NCBI GenBank assembly: GCA_017480285.1
Contig: JAFVAX010000077.1
Span: 1 to 34,614 of the forward strand
Reading direction: 5' to 3'
Length of the DNA stretch: 34,614 nucleotides
From: Paludibacteraceae bacterium
Lineage (GTDB): Bacteria > Bacteroidota > Bacteroidia > Bacteroidales > Paludibacteraceae
Shown here piece after piece: positions 19,114 to 26,699 of the stretch (position 1 is the first letter of the stretch; each line of letters opens with the position of its first letter). The notes below the pieces were generated by a model, which made no database searches, had not been told where the DNA came from, and saw nothing but the letters and a program-made list of their open reading frames with translations. The translations under genes were made by a program, and so were the position numbers.

Positions 19114-19117
19114 AGTA

Positions 19118-19200
19118 TTAGAAAATTTAGAGGTTTTTAGAAGACTTAGAGGACTTAGAAGATTTAGATGCAAAAGCATCTAAGGCTTCTAAGGCATCTA
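19118..19200. repeat. Nonamer repeat array with long inverted repeat between guaD and pnuC
   Basis: On the plus strand six TTAGANNNN units run from 19118 to 19172, with one extra t at 19136. They meet three units in the opposite orientation, ending at 19200. The junction forms an 18-nt-arm hairpin: CTTAGAAG (19154-19161), internal mismatch at/gg, TTAGATGC (19164-19171), loop AAAA, GCATCTAA (19176-19183), CTTCTAAG (19186-19193). The guaD stop codon TAG (19198-19200) is part of the array. Confidence 0.85.
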
Positions 19201-20463
19201 TATTTGAGGAATTGTTATTTCTTTTCCGCGACAGAAACGGTGGGCTATCTGTCGGTCGTCGCCGATATAGATAAACCGCTCCAAACGGTGAAGCAGAGAA
19301 TAATGGTCGTGGTTCAGCTCGTGGTCGTCAATCACAAGTGCGTCAAACTCATAACCCTTCTCGAAACTGCCCACCTTGCCGAAGAACGAGCCGGCAGACT
19401 TAGTGGCAATCCAGAACGCCTCGGGCAGCGTCAGGAAAGGTTTGCTTTTATCGGCACAATACTGCATCTTGCTAACCTGAATAGCATATACCATCATCTT
19501 GAATATACTGAGTTCGTGTCCGCCACTTATGTCGCTTCCCAAGCCCACTTTTATACCTTCGTTGAGGAAAGTCCGTATAGGTGCCATACCTGAAGAGAGA
19601 TTGAAATTGGAAGTAGGGCAATGAGCCACCATAACGCCGTTCTGCTTCATCATCTCAAGTTCGTCGCCTTCGGTCCAGACGCAGTGTGCCATAATGGTAG
19701 GTGTCTGACCAAAAAGTCCGTAACGGTTGTAAGCATCACCATAGTGCTTGCTCTCGGGTTCCAACTCTTTGACCCATGCTATCTCGCCACGGTTTTCTGA
19801 CAGGTGCGACTGAACAGGCAGGTTGTATTTTCTTGCCAACTCGCCACAGGCACGGAGCATCTGAGGTGTGCAAGAAGGCACGAAGCGCGGTGTGATGATA
19901 GGTCTTACGAGTGCATCAGGCTGATTGAACTCTGCAATCAAGGCTTCGTTGGCAGCTACAGCGTCTTCCACCGTCTCAGTCAGCGTATCGGGACTGTTAC
20001 GGTTCATATCAACCTTACCTACCATCGCGCCCATACCGGCTTTTTGAAAGAGTTGCATTAGAAGTCGGGTACTCTCGCGGTGCAAAGTAGCAAAAGCCAC
20101 TGTACGCATAGTACCTACACGCCACAGGTCTCCTACGAAACGGCTGTACATGCGCTTTGCATAACTGACATCTTTGTATTTGCTCTCTTCGGGAAATGTG
20201 TAGTTGTCGAGCCAAGGCAAAAGTTCTAAATCCATTGCGATGCCTTGATTACGATATTGTGGTGCATGAACATGCATATCGTTCATAGCCGGAATAAGCA
20301 GCTTGTCGCCAAAATCAACCACCTCAACGGACTTGTATTGTTCCGGTAATGATTGGCAAACATCAACCACAACGCCTTTATCTACAAGTATATAACCATT
20401 CTCAAGAACTTCAAAATGGTCTTTCTCTTTAGTAAAGAGAATATGCGCTTTGTATATTTTCAT
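19198..20463 (-). CDS. guaD: Guanine deaminase
   Basis: This amidohydrolase converts guanine to xanthine and ammonia in purine salvage or catabolism, in the cytoplasm. Zinc-site and substrate motifs are clear: MNDMHVHAPQY (60-70, His64 and His66), TPRFVPSC (191-198), QSHLSENRGEI (218-228, His220 and Glu223), MAHCVWTE (258-265, His260) and GLGSDISGG (307-315, Asp311). The segment LLPWLDNYTFPEE matches the guanine deaminase subgroup rather than generic chlorohydrolases. At 421 aa it is normal length. It precedes pnuC on the same strand. Its promoter candidate lies at 20499-20506. Confidence 0.93.
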   Translation of the reverse strand: MKIYKAHILFTKEKDHFEVLENGYILVDKGVVVDVCQSLPEQYKSVEVVDFGDKLLIPAMNDMHVHAPQYRNQGIAMDLELLPWLDNYTFPEESKYKDVSYAKRMYSRFVGDLWRVGTMRTVAFATLHRESTRLLMQLFQKAGMGAMVGKVDMNRNSPDTLTETVEDAVAANEALIAEFNQPDALVRPIITPRFVPSCTPQMLRACGELARKYNLPVQSHLSENRGEIAWVKELEPESKHYGDAYNRYGLFGQTPTIMAHCVWTEGDELEMMKQNGVMVAHCPTSNFNLSSGMAPIRTFLNEGIKVGLGSDISGGHELSIFKMMVYAIQVSKMQYCADKSKPFLTLPEAFWIATKSAGSFFGKVGSFEKGYEFDALVIDDHELNHDHYSLLHRLERFIYIGDDRQIAHRFCRGKEITIPQI

Positions 20464-20498
20464 TGGTAGAAAAATTAGGTTAAGTATTCATTTTTCCA

Positions 20499-20506
20499 CA
20501 AATATA
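20499..20506 (-). promoter_or_regulatory. -7 box for guaD
   Basis: On the minus strand TATATTTG fits TAnnTTTG. The best -33 candidate is a weak TTTC at 20526-20529, 19 nt upstream. Predicted initiation is about 30 nt before the ATG at 20463. Confidence 0.45.
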
Positions 20507-20561
20507 CAAAAAAAATCGCAATTTTGAAAAAAAAGATGCTGAAACAAGTTCAGGATGAGGA

Positions 20562-20634
20562 GAAAAAAAAGAAAGGTTGTCATCTCGACAACCCAATCTT
20601 TACTTAACCTTAAATCTAATACCATGAAAAACAC
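20562..20634 (-). ncRNA. Candidate small RNA (~73 nt) with own promoter and terminator
   Basis: On the minus strand a promoter-like pair (TTTG at 20668-20671, 20-nt spacer, TACTTTTTG at 20639-20647, one T longer than consensus) is followed by ATCGTGTTTTTCATGG, GTATTAGATTTAAGG and a terminator. The terminator is GGTTGTC, 5-nt loop, GACAACC (20575-20593) and then TTTCTTTTTTTT. The RNA contains no ORF of note. I recall nearly identical GCATCGTGTTTTTCAT...GATTTAAGGTTAA segments in intergenic regions of other Bacteroidales, which suggests a conserved small RNA. That is memory, not a search. This and the miaB terminator are all I see in the 20464-20771 gap. Confidence 0.55.
20575..20593 (-). terminator. 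Intrinsic terminator of the candidate small RNA
   Basis: 7-bp stem GGTTGTC/GACAACC with loop ATCTC on the plus strand. On the minus strand it is followed directly by TTTCTTTTTTTT (20563-20574). Confidence 0.75.
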
Positions 20635-20730
20635 GATGCAAAAGTAGTACATTTTTTCAAACTATGCAAATAATTTTGCAAAAAAATCACTCGTTTTGTC
20701 GGTTTTTAGGTAAAAAATCTTACTTTGTGC

Positions 20731-20772
20731 AATAAAAAGTGAAAAAATATTATTTTTTTGCTATTTTCACTT
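20731..20772 (-). terminator. Probable terminator of the panC-miaB operon
   Basis: On the minus strand AAGTGAAAA (20764-20772, starting within the miaB stop codon) pairs with TTTTCACTT (20737-20745) across an 18-nt AT-rich loop and is followed by TTTTATT. The stem is AT-rich, so its strength is uncertain. Confidence 0.5.
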
Positions 20773-22106
20773 TACAAAACGGGAGTGCCAACAAGTGTCG
20801 CAGCACTACAATTTTCTATTTTAATTTTCACAAATTCGCCTATATGCCTACCCTCTCTTGGGAACACAACAGTTTTGTATTGCGATGTCCTGCCAAAGAG
20901 TTGATCGTGAGAGCGTTTTGAAAAGCCTTCAACCAAAACTTCAACCGTTTTGCCTATTTCTTTCCGGTTGCTTTCAAGCGAAAGTTGGTTTTGCAGGGCG
21001 ATAATCTCGTTCAAACGGCGGATTTTCGTTTCTTCCGGCACATTATCTTCAAGATGCTTGCTTGCATAGGTACCCGGACGCTCGGAATACTTGAACATAA
21101 AAGCCGTATCAAAACCCACTTCCTTCATTAAAGATAGCGTTTGTTGATGATCTTCTTCCGTCTCATTGTGAAAACCGCAGAAGACATCCGTACCTATTGT
21201 AGCCTCAGGCAGTATGCGACGGATGGCGGCAATACGGTCAAGATACCACTCGCGCGTGTATTTACGGTTCATCAGTTTGAGAATCTTGTTGCTACCACTC
21301 TGAACGGGCAGGTGAATGAACTTGCAAAGATTGTCGTGAGCCGCTATTACCTTGAGCGTCTCATCGGACATATCCTTTGGGTGAGAAGTTGTAAATCGGA
21401 CACGCATCTGAGGAACAGCGTCTGCCACCATTCCTAACAGTTCAGGGAAAAAGATATGGCGGTCGGTTTCCGCATTGTCGGTTTTCACTACATAGTCGTA
21501 AGAATTGACATTTTGTCCTAAAAGGGTTACTTCTTTATAACCTTTCGCCCACAAGTCTTTCACTTCGTCAAGAATACTCTCGACGGAGCGACTGCGCTCG
21601 CGTCCGCGGGTATAAGGAACAACACAATAGGTGCAGAAGTTGTTGCAACCTCGCATTATACTGACAAAACCGCTAATTGACTTGCCTATTCTTGTAGGCA
21701 GCACATTGCTATAAGTCTCTGTTGTAGAGAGTTCTACATTGACTGCTTTTTTGCCGCTTTCGACTTGTGCTATAAGGTTAGGCAAATCAAGGTAGGCATC
21801 CGGGCCTGCCACAAGATCCACATTATACTTTTCAGTCAGTTCGCCTGCCATACGCTCTGCCATACAGCCAATAACGCCAATCTTCAACTGCTTCTGCTTG
21901 CGGCGCTTAGCATTCAGTGCCTGCATACGACCAATGATACGCTGCTCGGCATTATCACGCACAGAGCAAGTGTTAAGCAGAACAAGATCCGCCTTCTCAA
22001 GTTCGTCGGTAAGCACATAGTCGGTCATCTTCAGTATTGATGCCACCACCTCAGAATCGGCAGTATTCATCTGGCAACCGTAGGTCTCAATGTAGAAATA
22101 CTTCAT
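20772..22106 (-). CDS. miaB: tRNA-2-methylthio-N6-dimethylallyladenosine synthase
   Basis: This radical-SAM methylthiotransferase modifies A37 of tRNAs reading UNN codons. The N-terminal UPF0004 domain shows YIETYGCQMNTADSEV with auxiliary-cluster cysteines C11, C47 (LLNTCSVR) and C81 (VIGCMAER). The radical SAM cluster is GCNNFCTYCVVPYTRGRE (C154, C158, C161). GTDVFCGFHNETEEDH and the C-terminal TRAM region (~375-440, VLVEGFSKRSHDQLFGR) complete the architecture. At 444 aa it is full length and MiaB-like rather than MtaB- or RimO-like. It is 18 nt downstream of panC in the same direction, so the two are probably cotranscribed. Confidence 0.96.
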   Translation of the reverse strand: MKYFYIETYGCQMNTADSEVVASILKMTDYVLTDELEKADLVLLNTCSVRDNAEQRIIGRMQALNAKRRKQKQLKIGVIGCMAERMAGELTEKYNVDLVAGPDAYLDLPNLIAQVESGKKAVNVELSTTETYSNVLPTRIGKSISGFVSIMRGCNNFCTYCVVPYTRGRERSRSVESILDEVKDLWAKGYKEVTLLGQNVNSYDYVVKTDNAETDRHIFFPELLGMVADAVPQMRVRFTTSHPKDMSDETLKVIAAHDNLCKFIHLPVQSGSNKILKLMNRKYTREWYLDRIAAIRRILPEATIGTDVFCGFHNETEEDHQQTLSLMKEVGFDTAFMFKYSERPGTYASKHLEDNVPEETKIRRLNEIIALQNQLSLESNRKEIGKTVEVLVEGFSKRSHDQLFGRTSQYKTVVFPREGRHIGEFVKIKIENCSAATLVGTPVL

Positions 22107-22124
22107 CTATGAATTGTGAATTGT

Positions 22125-22967
22125 CTAATTGTACTTAATGTTATCTATGAGTCTGACATCACCACAATAGACTGTTACACAACCTATTGCGTGCTCAAAG
22201 GTATCGGTTGGTTGCAAAGTTGTTTGGTCAACAATCTGATAGTATTCAACACGCAAGCCTTCTACTCTGTCGATTTGCTCAATAACCCAATTCTGCACTT
22301 GGGCAACTGTCTGTGAAGCAGTCAGTTGGCGACTTTCGAAAAGTATATGTGAGATATTGACAGCCTGCTTTTTCTGCTCTTCGGTAAGACGTTCGTTTCT
22401 TGAAGAAAGAGCCAAACCTGATTGTTCTCTGACAATAGGACAATCAACAATCTGCACCGAGAACTTCATAACCTGAACCATACGGTGAATGATAGCAAGT
22501 TGCTGAAAATCTTTCTCTCCGAAATACGCACGGGTAGGCTGAGCCAAACGGAAAAGTTTGGAAACGACTTGCACCACACCGTTGAAATGACCGGGACGGT
22601 AAAGCCCTTCCATCACTTGATCCAGACCGCCAAAGTCAAACTCAAAAGTTGAGGACATCTCCTCGGCAGTATACATCTGTTCAGGTGTCGGAGCAAAAAT
22701 AAAATCTACACCTAATGATTGAAGAAAAACAGCGTCTTTTTGCAAGTCGCGGGGGTATTTTTGTAAATCCTCCTTGTTGTTAAACTGAGTGGGATTGACA
22801 AATACGGAAACTATTGTAACCATATTTTCAGCAACCGAACGCCTAACGAGCGATGCATGACCTTCGTGAAGCGCTCCCATAGTAGGAACAAGTCCGATTG
22901 TTTTGTTAAGTGTTTTGCAAGCACCGGCAACTTCTGCCAGTTCTTTTTGAGTATGAATTATTTGCAT
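22125..22967 (-). CDS. panC: Pantothenate synthetase
   Basis: PanC condenses pantoate and beta-alanine with ATP to pantothenate for CoA synthesis. The true start is the ATG at 22967 (280 aa, normal length). The frame is open to 23258, but that extension is AT-rich leader with no family similarity and overlaps the divergent promoter. Motifs: GLVPTMGALHEGHASLV (25-41, HIGH-type HEGH), SVFVNPTQFNNKEDL, FGEKDFQQL (149-157) and GLALSSRNERLTEEQ (184-198, the KMSKS-like SSRN element). It heads the panC-miaB pair and is divergent from the GT5-like gene. Confidence 0.96.
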   Translation of the reverse strand: MQIIHTQKELAEVAGACKTLNKTIGLVPTMGALHEGHASLVRRSVAENMVTIVSVFVNPTQFNNKEDLQKYPRDLQKDAVFLQSLGVDFIFAPTPEQMYTAEEMSSTFEFDFGGLDQVMEGLYRPGHFNGVVQVVSKLFRLAQPTRAYFGEKDFQQLAIIHRMVQVMKFSVQIVDCPIVREQSGLALSSRNERLTEEQKKQAVNISHILFESRQLTASQTVAQVQNWVIEQIDRVEGLRVEYYQIVDQTTLQPTDTFEHAIGCVTVYCGDVRLIDNIKYN

Positions 22968-23007
22968 ATAAAAATAGTTAGTTATATATCTTTCTGAAAA
23001 AACTCTG

Positions 23008-23015
23008 CAAAAATA
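23008..23015 (-). promoter_or_regulatory. -7 box for panC
   Basis: On the minus strand TATTTTTG fits TAnnTTTG, about 40 nt before the panC ATG. No -33 TTTG at the proper distance was found; the nearest is 14 nt away. Confidence 0.4.
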
Positions 23016-23053
23016 CAAAATAATTATCACAAATAAAAATTTTATTGAAAATC

Positions 23054-23084
23054 TTGCAAAATTCAATAATTTTTTGTATATTTG
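23054..23084 (+). promoter_or_regulatory. Promoter for the GT5-like gene
   Basis: TTG (23054-23056), 20-nt spacer, TATATTTG (23077-23084). Predicted initiation is near 23090. A small GGGC/GCCC hairpin follows in the leader at about 23097-23109. Confidence 0.6.
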
Positions 23085-23145
23085 CACTTGGTAAATGGGC
23101 AAAAAGCCCGATAATAACAGTCTAAAACAATAGGGGGAAAAAGAA

Positions 23146-23994
23146 TTGAAAGGTGGCAGAAAAACAATAAAGCAGACCGGTCGTATCTTGTTTATAACCC
23201 AAGAGATTGCACCGTTTTTAGAGGCTAACAACCCTGTCCGCTTACTGAATAGAGACATACCCGAAGCATGCCAGTTGAACGGTTGGGAAACGCGTATTTT
23301 TATGCCAAAGTTTGGCGAGATAAGCGAGCGTCGTCATCAACTGCACGATGTTATCCGCCTATCGGGAATGAACATTATAATCAACGAGATGGACCATCCT
23401 TTACTCTTGAAGGTTGCGTCTGTACAGGGAGCACACATTCAAGTCTATTTTGTTGATAACGACGATTATTTCCACGGCAGAAAAGGTGTTCAGAACGAGA
23501 AAGGTATCGACTATGAGGACAACGATGAGCGTTGTATCTTTTTTGCCCGCAGCGCACTTGAGACGATACTCAAACTTCGTTGGAAACCTGATGCTATTAT
23601 CTGTAGCGGTTGGATGTCGGCTTTAGCACCTATGTATATCCGCCGTGCATTTGCAGACTCGCCTTTCCTTAATCAGACGAAAATCATATATTCGCTTTAC
23701 AACCAATCGTTTAATCGTAAGTTCCCATCTTCGTTCTCCGAGAAGTTGAAGATTCCGGGAGTGCATAATCCTGACATCACTTGTCTGTTAAACAAGAACG
23801 CAGAATATCTGGATTTGATTCGTTTGGGTGTTCAGTATTCGGATGCACTTATCCTTTCCGAGAATGAGATAAACCCGAAACTGCAGAAAATCATACTTCA
23901 GAGCGACATTCCGACACTTCAGTATGCCGGTGATACGCCTGAGAAATACATTGAATTTATCGGCAACTACATGCCTCCAAAACCCGCCAATTAG
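23146..23994 (+). CDS. Glycogen/starch synthase N-terminal (GT5) half-protein
   Basis: The sequence resembles only the N-terminal Rossmann half of GT5 glycogen synthase: GRILFITQEIAPFLEANN (12-29), NGWETRIFMPKFGEISERRHQ, YFVDNDDYFHGRKG, and PDAIICSGWMSALAPMYIRR, equivalent to the usual 'H.HDW..A..P' region. Full GlgA is ~480 aa; this protein has 282 and no C-terminal half. The N-terminal K-x-GG ADP-glucose loop is replaced by EANN, so classical synthase activity is doubtful. The start is a TTG at 23146, chosen because AGGGGG lies 9 nt upstream, an unusually strong Shine-Dalgarno for this phylum. A short version beside panC is, as I recall, usual in Bacteroidota. It precedes the DUF4270 lipoprotein by 7 nt. 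Confidence 0.8.
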   Translation: MKGGRKTIKQTGRILFITQEIAPFLEANNPVRLLNRDIPEACQLNGWETRIFMPKFGEISERRHQLHDVIRLSGMNIIINEMDHPLLLKVASVQGAHIQVYFVDNDDYFHGRKGVQNEKGIDYEDNDERCIFFARSALETILKLRWKPDAIICSGWMSALAPMYIRRAFADSPFLNQTKIIYSLYNQSFNRKFPSSFSEKLKIPGVHNPDITCLLNKNAEYLDLIRLGVQYSDALILSENEINPKLQKIILQSDIPTLQYAGDTPEKYIEFIGNYMPPKPAN

Positions 23995-24001
23995 TCAAAA
24001 T

Positions 24002-25396
24002 ATGCGTATTCGGTTGATAGGTATAGTCAGTTTGATTGCTATATTCTTTTGCTCTTGCAAAAACGACATAAAAAATGCCGGCGCCGACATTCTCCCGTCG
24101 GAGGATAACATCATTGTCGGTGTAGATACTTTTTCCCTGAGTTCTGTTTCTACATTGGCAGAGCCTGTATATTCTTCACCTGACTCGTTTCTTATAGGCG
24201 AGTGCGATTCTCGTTGGGGGACAGTGCATTGCGACCTTCTGACGGGTTTTGCTTGCCCCGAAGGTTTCGTTTTTCCTGAGACGAGCGAACTGGACTCTGT
24301 ATGCCTTTTTCTTTACTATAACTCTTGGTATGGCGATGGCAACAGCCCGCTCAGTTTGTCGGTTTATGAGATTGACAAACAGGCACTTCAATACACGAAA
24401 GGCTACCCTACGGATGTGCCCATTGAAGACTTTTGCAGTTCGTCGGAAGAGACAAAACTGACCGATGAAGCGGTTATGATAGTGCCGGCAAAAGTTACGG
24501 ATACGATAGTATCTTCAACAACAAACAAGGCGACACGCTATCTGCAAGTGCGTTTGAAAGATGAGTTTGCAAAGAAGTTCTTTGAAAGCAACAAGTCGTT
24601 CACCACGCAAGAAGATTTTGAGAAGCATTTTCGCGGATTGTGGATAACAAGCGAGTTCGGCAGTGCAAGCATACTGCATTTAGCGGAGGTAACGATGACG
24701 CTCCACTATCACTTCACCTATCAGCTTGATGGCAAGGACACTACCGTTAACGACATCAAGCCTTTCTACGCCAACGCAGAGGTAAGGCAGGTCAATCGTA
24801 TTCTCTATCCCGAAAGGGAGATAGAGCAGATACTGCAAGAGCAAGACGAGAGCAACTATGTGCTTGGTCCGGCAAACATTTACACAGAAGTAGATATACC
24901 CATAGGCGAGATGTACGAAAGCGTACATAATGTAGTAGGAGAAAAGCGTCCGTATGTCAATCGCGCACTTATGACAATGCGTGTGAAGAATGTCTATACC
25001 GGCTCATCAACACAGAAAAACCGCGACGACTGGGCACAGCCGGCATCGTCGATGCTACTGCTGAGCAAAGATGTGCTACCTACATTCTTTGTTGATGACA
25101 AGCACCTGAACGATAGTCTGGCTATCGTTTCATCGCTTATGTCGGCGGTTGATTCTGTGGGCGATACATACTATTACTACTCATATAATCTTGCTACTAT
25201 ACTCACCAAACGCTTGCAAGGTGAGCCTATAGAGAACGACTCTACGCTAAGTATGGTGTTAGTACCGGTAGTGAGTACGGCAAGTGGCAGTCTGCAAACA
25301 GTTAAGCCAACACAAGTGCTGACCGCAACAGAGTTGCAGTCAGCACAAAGTAAGGAAAATCCGATGAACTTGGAAGTTCTCTTTTCAGGATTTTAA
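24002..25396 (+). CDS. DUF4270 family lipoprotein
   Basis: The ATG at 24002 gives 464 aa with a lipoprotein signal: MRIRLIGIVSLIAIFFCSC, lipid Cys most likely in FCSC, followed by KNDIKNAG. An ATG at 23924 would overlap the upstream gene and spoil the signal. The start of the mature part (ADILPSEDNIIVGVDTFSL) and the repeating beta-strand pattern (SVCLFLYYNSWYGDGNSPLSL; VEITMTLHYHF-like strand) match my memory of DUF4270, a family of uncharacterised Bacteroidota outer-membrane lipoproteins. It is 7 nt after the GT5-like gene, so translationally coupled. It is convergent with GH57: the two stop codons are 6 nt apart, with no hairpin between them. Confidence 0.82.
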   Translation: MRIRLIGIVSLIAIFFCSCKNDIKNAGADILPSEDNIIVGVDTFSLSSVSTLAEPVYSSPDSFLIGECDSRWGTVHCDLLTGFACPEGFVFPETSELDSVCLFLYYNSWYGDGNSPLSLSVYEIDKQALQYTKGYPTDVPIEDFCSSSEETKLTDEAVMIVPAKVTDTIVSSTTNKATRYLQVRLKDEFAKKFFESNKSFTTQEDFEKHFRGLWITSEFGSASILHLAEVTMTLHYHFTYQLDGKDTTVNDIKPFYANAEVRQVNRILYPEREIEQILQEQDESNYVLGPANIYTEVDIPIGEMYESVHNVVGEKRPYVNRALMTMRVKNVYTGSSTQKNRDDWAQPASSMLLLSKDVLPTFFVDDKHLNDSLAIVSSLMSAVDSVGDTYYYYSYNLATILTKRLQGEPIENDSTLSMVLVPVVSTASGSLQTVKPTQVLTATELQSAQSKENPMNLEVLFSGF

Positions 25397-25402
25397 TTGG
25401 TT

Positions 25403-26686
25403 TTATTCTTCTTTTTTCTTTTTCGAACGGGCTTTCTTGAGTTCGTTTTCGAGTTGTGCAATCTCTTTTTCCTGATTGTTGATGGTTTTCAAGAGTTCGT
25501 TCAACTCCTCGTTCTCGATTGTAGTGGGGTACTGCTCGTCAACCAAAAGCAGGAAGTCGGAGAGGACATTCATATAGTTGATAAACGCATCGTATGCCGA
25601 CTCGTAGTTGGTATCTGCTTGGTCGATATGGTTCATAAAGTGGAAATGCGAGATATCCTGCAGTTGAAGCCAGTCGCGACGCAGACGCTTGTCTTGGCAC
25701 ATACGAACGCGTTCTGCCACCTGATAGAGTTTCTCGATAGCCTCGTGTTGCAGATCGTTGCCCTCATAAACCGACAGACCTTTGCTCTCGCCTGCCCATG
25801 TGATAGCATCAGGCACAAGCACTTCTGCCGAAGCCGGCATTTTAGCAACATCTTGAGGGGTAGCAAACAGCATATTACGCTCGAAAACAAAATACGGCAA
25901 AGCCTTCAAGAACTCGAATATACCCGTATTGGCAGGCTGACGAAGACCAAAAGTCTCGGCACCAAGCCAGATGTTGATAACCTGTTCTTCCTCGGGCAGA
26001 GATAAAATCTCGTCGGCGAACTTAGGTGCGTCAATCGGGTAGTTATACCATTTATAATCAGAGAAATGGAAAGCCAACTCGTCGGATAGATTGCCATTAC
26101 GAAGCAGCACTTTCAGTTTTGGAGCTGTCGGTGCGTTATACACATAGTTAGGCGACTTCCAACTGAGGATATGCTTAGCGCCCTCGGTCATAACGGCCTT
26201 ATAACCAAGTTTGTAGATATGAGCTGCGATATCGTCGGAATAGAGCAGTTCGGTATTCCAAACGGTAGTAGCCTTGACGCCGAGCAGGTCTTGCAAAATC
26301 TGATTTTCCATCTTCAGTTGGTCCTCAAACTCGTTCTCGTTGCGGATAGCGGCAAAACTATACGCATAGGGAGTGCTGACAAACTCGACTGATTTGGTTT
26401 GTGCCAACTCACGCAGGATGTCAATCATCTCAGGTGCGAACTGTTGGAACATCTCAAGGGTCATACCATTGATAGATAGAGCACAACGGAACTTGCCGTT
26501 GGATATCTGTACCATCTCTTTAATAGTCTGGCACAAAGGCATATACGATTGCTCAACAAGATGATTTACTTTTTCTTCGGTGAGCATATCATCGTAGTAG
26601 TAGTGGTCTTGCCCAATGTCAAAGAAACGATAGCGTTTCAGGCGATAAGGGGCATGCATTTGAAAACAAAAAACGATATTTTTCAT
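25403..26686 (-). CDS. GH57 alpha-amylase-like protein, probably lacking the acid/base Asp
   Basis: GH57 enzymes act on alpha-glucans in the cytoplasm. The (beta/alpha)7-barrel signature is seen from MKNIVFCFQMHAPYRLKRYRF onward. The nucleophile-region motif VWNTELLYSD keeps Glu146. The fourth conserved region reads IWLGAETFGLRQ where active members have an Asp (MDYETFGEHQ-like), so residue 242 is Gly. That suggests a GH57-like protein with incomplete catalytic machinery, a class I recall being described for Bacteroidota. The last ~60 residues form a charged coiled coil ending KKARSKKKKEE. It is the third gene downstream of manC, 13 nt after the GT4 stop. Function within glycogen metabolism, possibly binding rather than hydrolysis, is inference. 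Confidence 0.85.
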   Translation of the reverse strand: MKNIVFCFQMHAPYRLKRYRFFDIGQDHYYYDDMLTEEKVNHLVEQSYMPLCQTIKEMVQISNGKFRCALSINGMTLEMFQQFAPEMIDILRELAQTKSVEFVSTPYAYSFAAIRNENEFEDQLKMENQILQDLLGVKATTVWNTELLYSDDIAAHIYKLGYKAVMTEGAKHILSWKSPNYVYNAPTAPKLKVLLRNGNLSDELAFHFSDYKWYNYPIDAPKFADEILSLPEEEQVINIWLGAETFGLRQPANTGIFEFLKALPYFVFERNMLFATPQDVAKMPASAEVLVPDAITWAGESKGLSVYEGNDLQHEAIEKLYQVAERVRMCQDKRLRRDWLQLQDISHFHFMNHIDQADTNYESAYDAFINYMNVLSDFLLLVDEQYPTTIENEELNELLKTINNQEKEIAQLENELKKARSKKKKEE

Positions 26687-26699
26687 AAGTCATTAAGAA

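Noticed and set aside
19114..19179. N-terminal extension of pnuC
   Set aside because: It is encoded by the nonamer repeat array; the ATG at 19113 gives a normal PnuC start.
20620..20650. Possible tiny plus-strand leader ORF starting at the ATG near 20624
   Set aside because: The minus-strand reading (promoter, transcript, terminator) explains the region better, and no plus-strand promoter is seen.
22968..23258. N-terminal extension of panC (97 residues)
   Set aside because: It crosses the divergent promoter region, is not homologous to PanC, and the internal ATG at 22967 gives the exact family N-terminus.
25397..26005. 202-residue plus-strand frame opposite GH57
   Set aside because: It is a shadow of the GH57 gene; no start context or recognisable domain.
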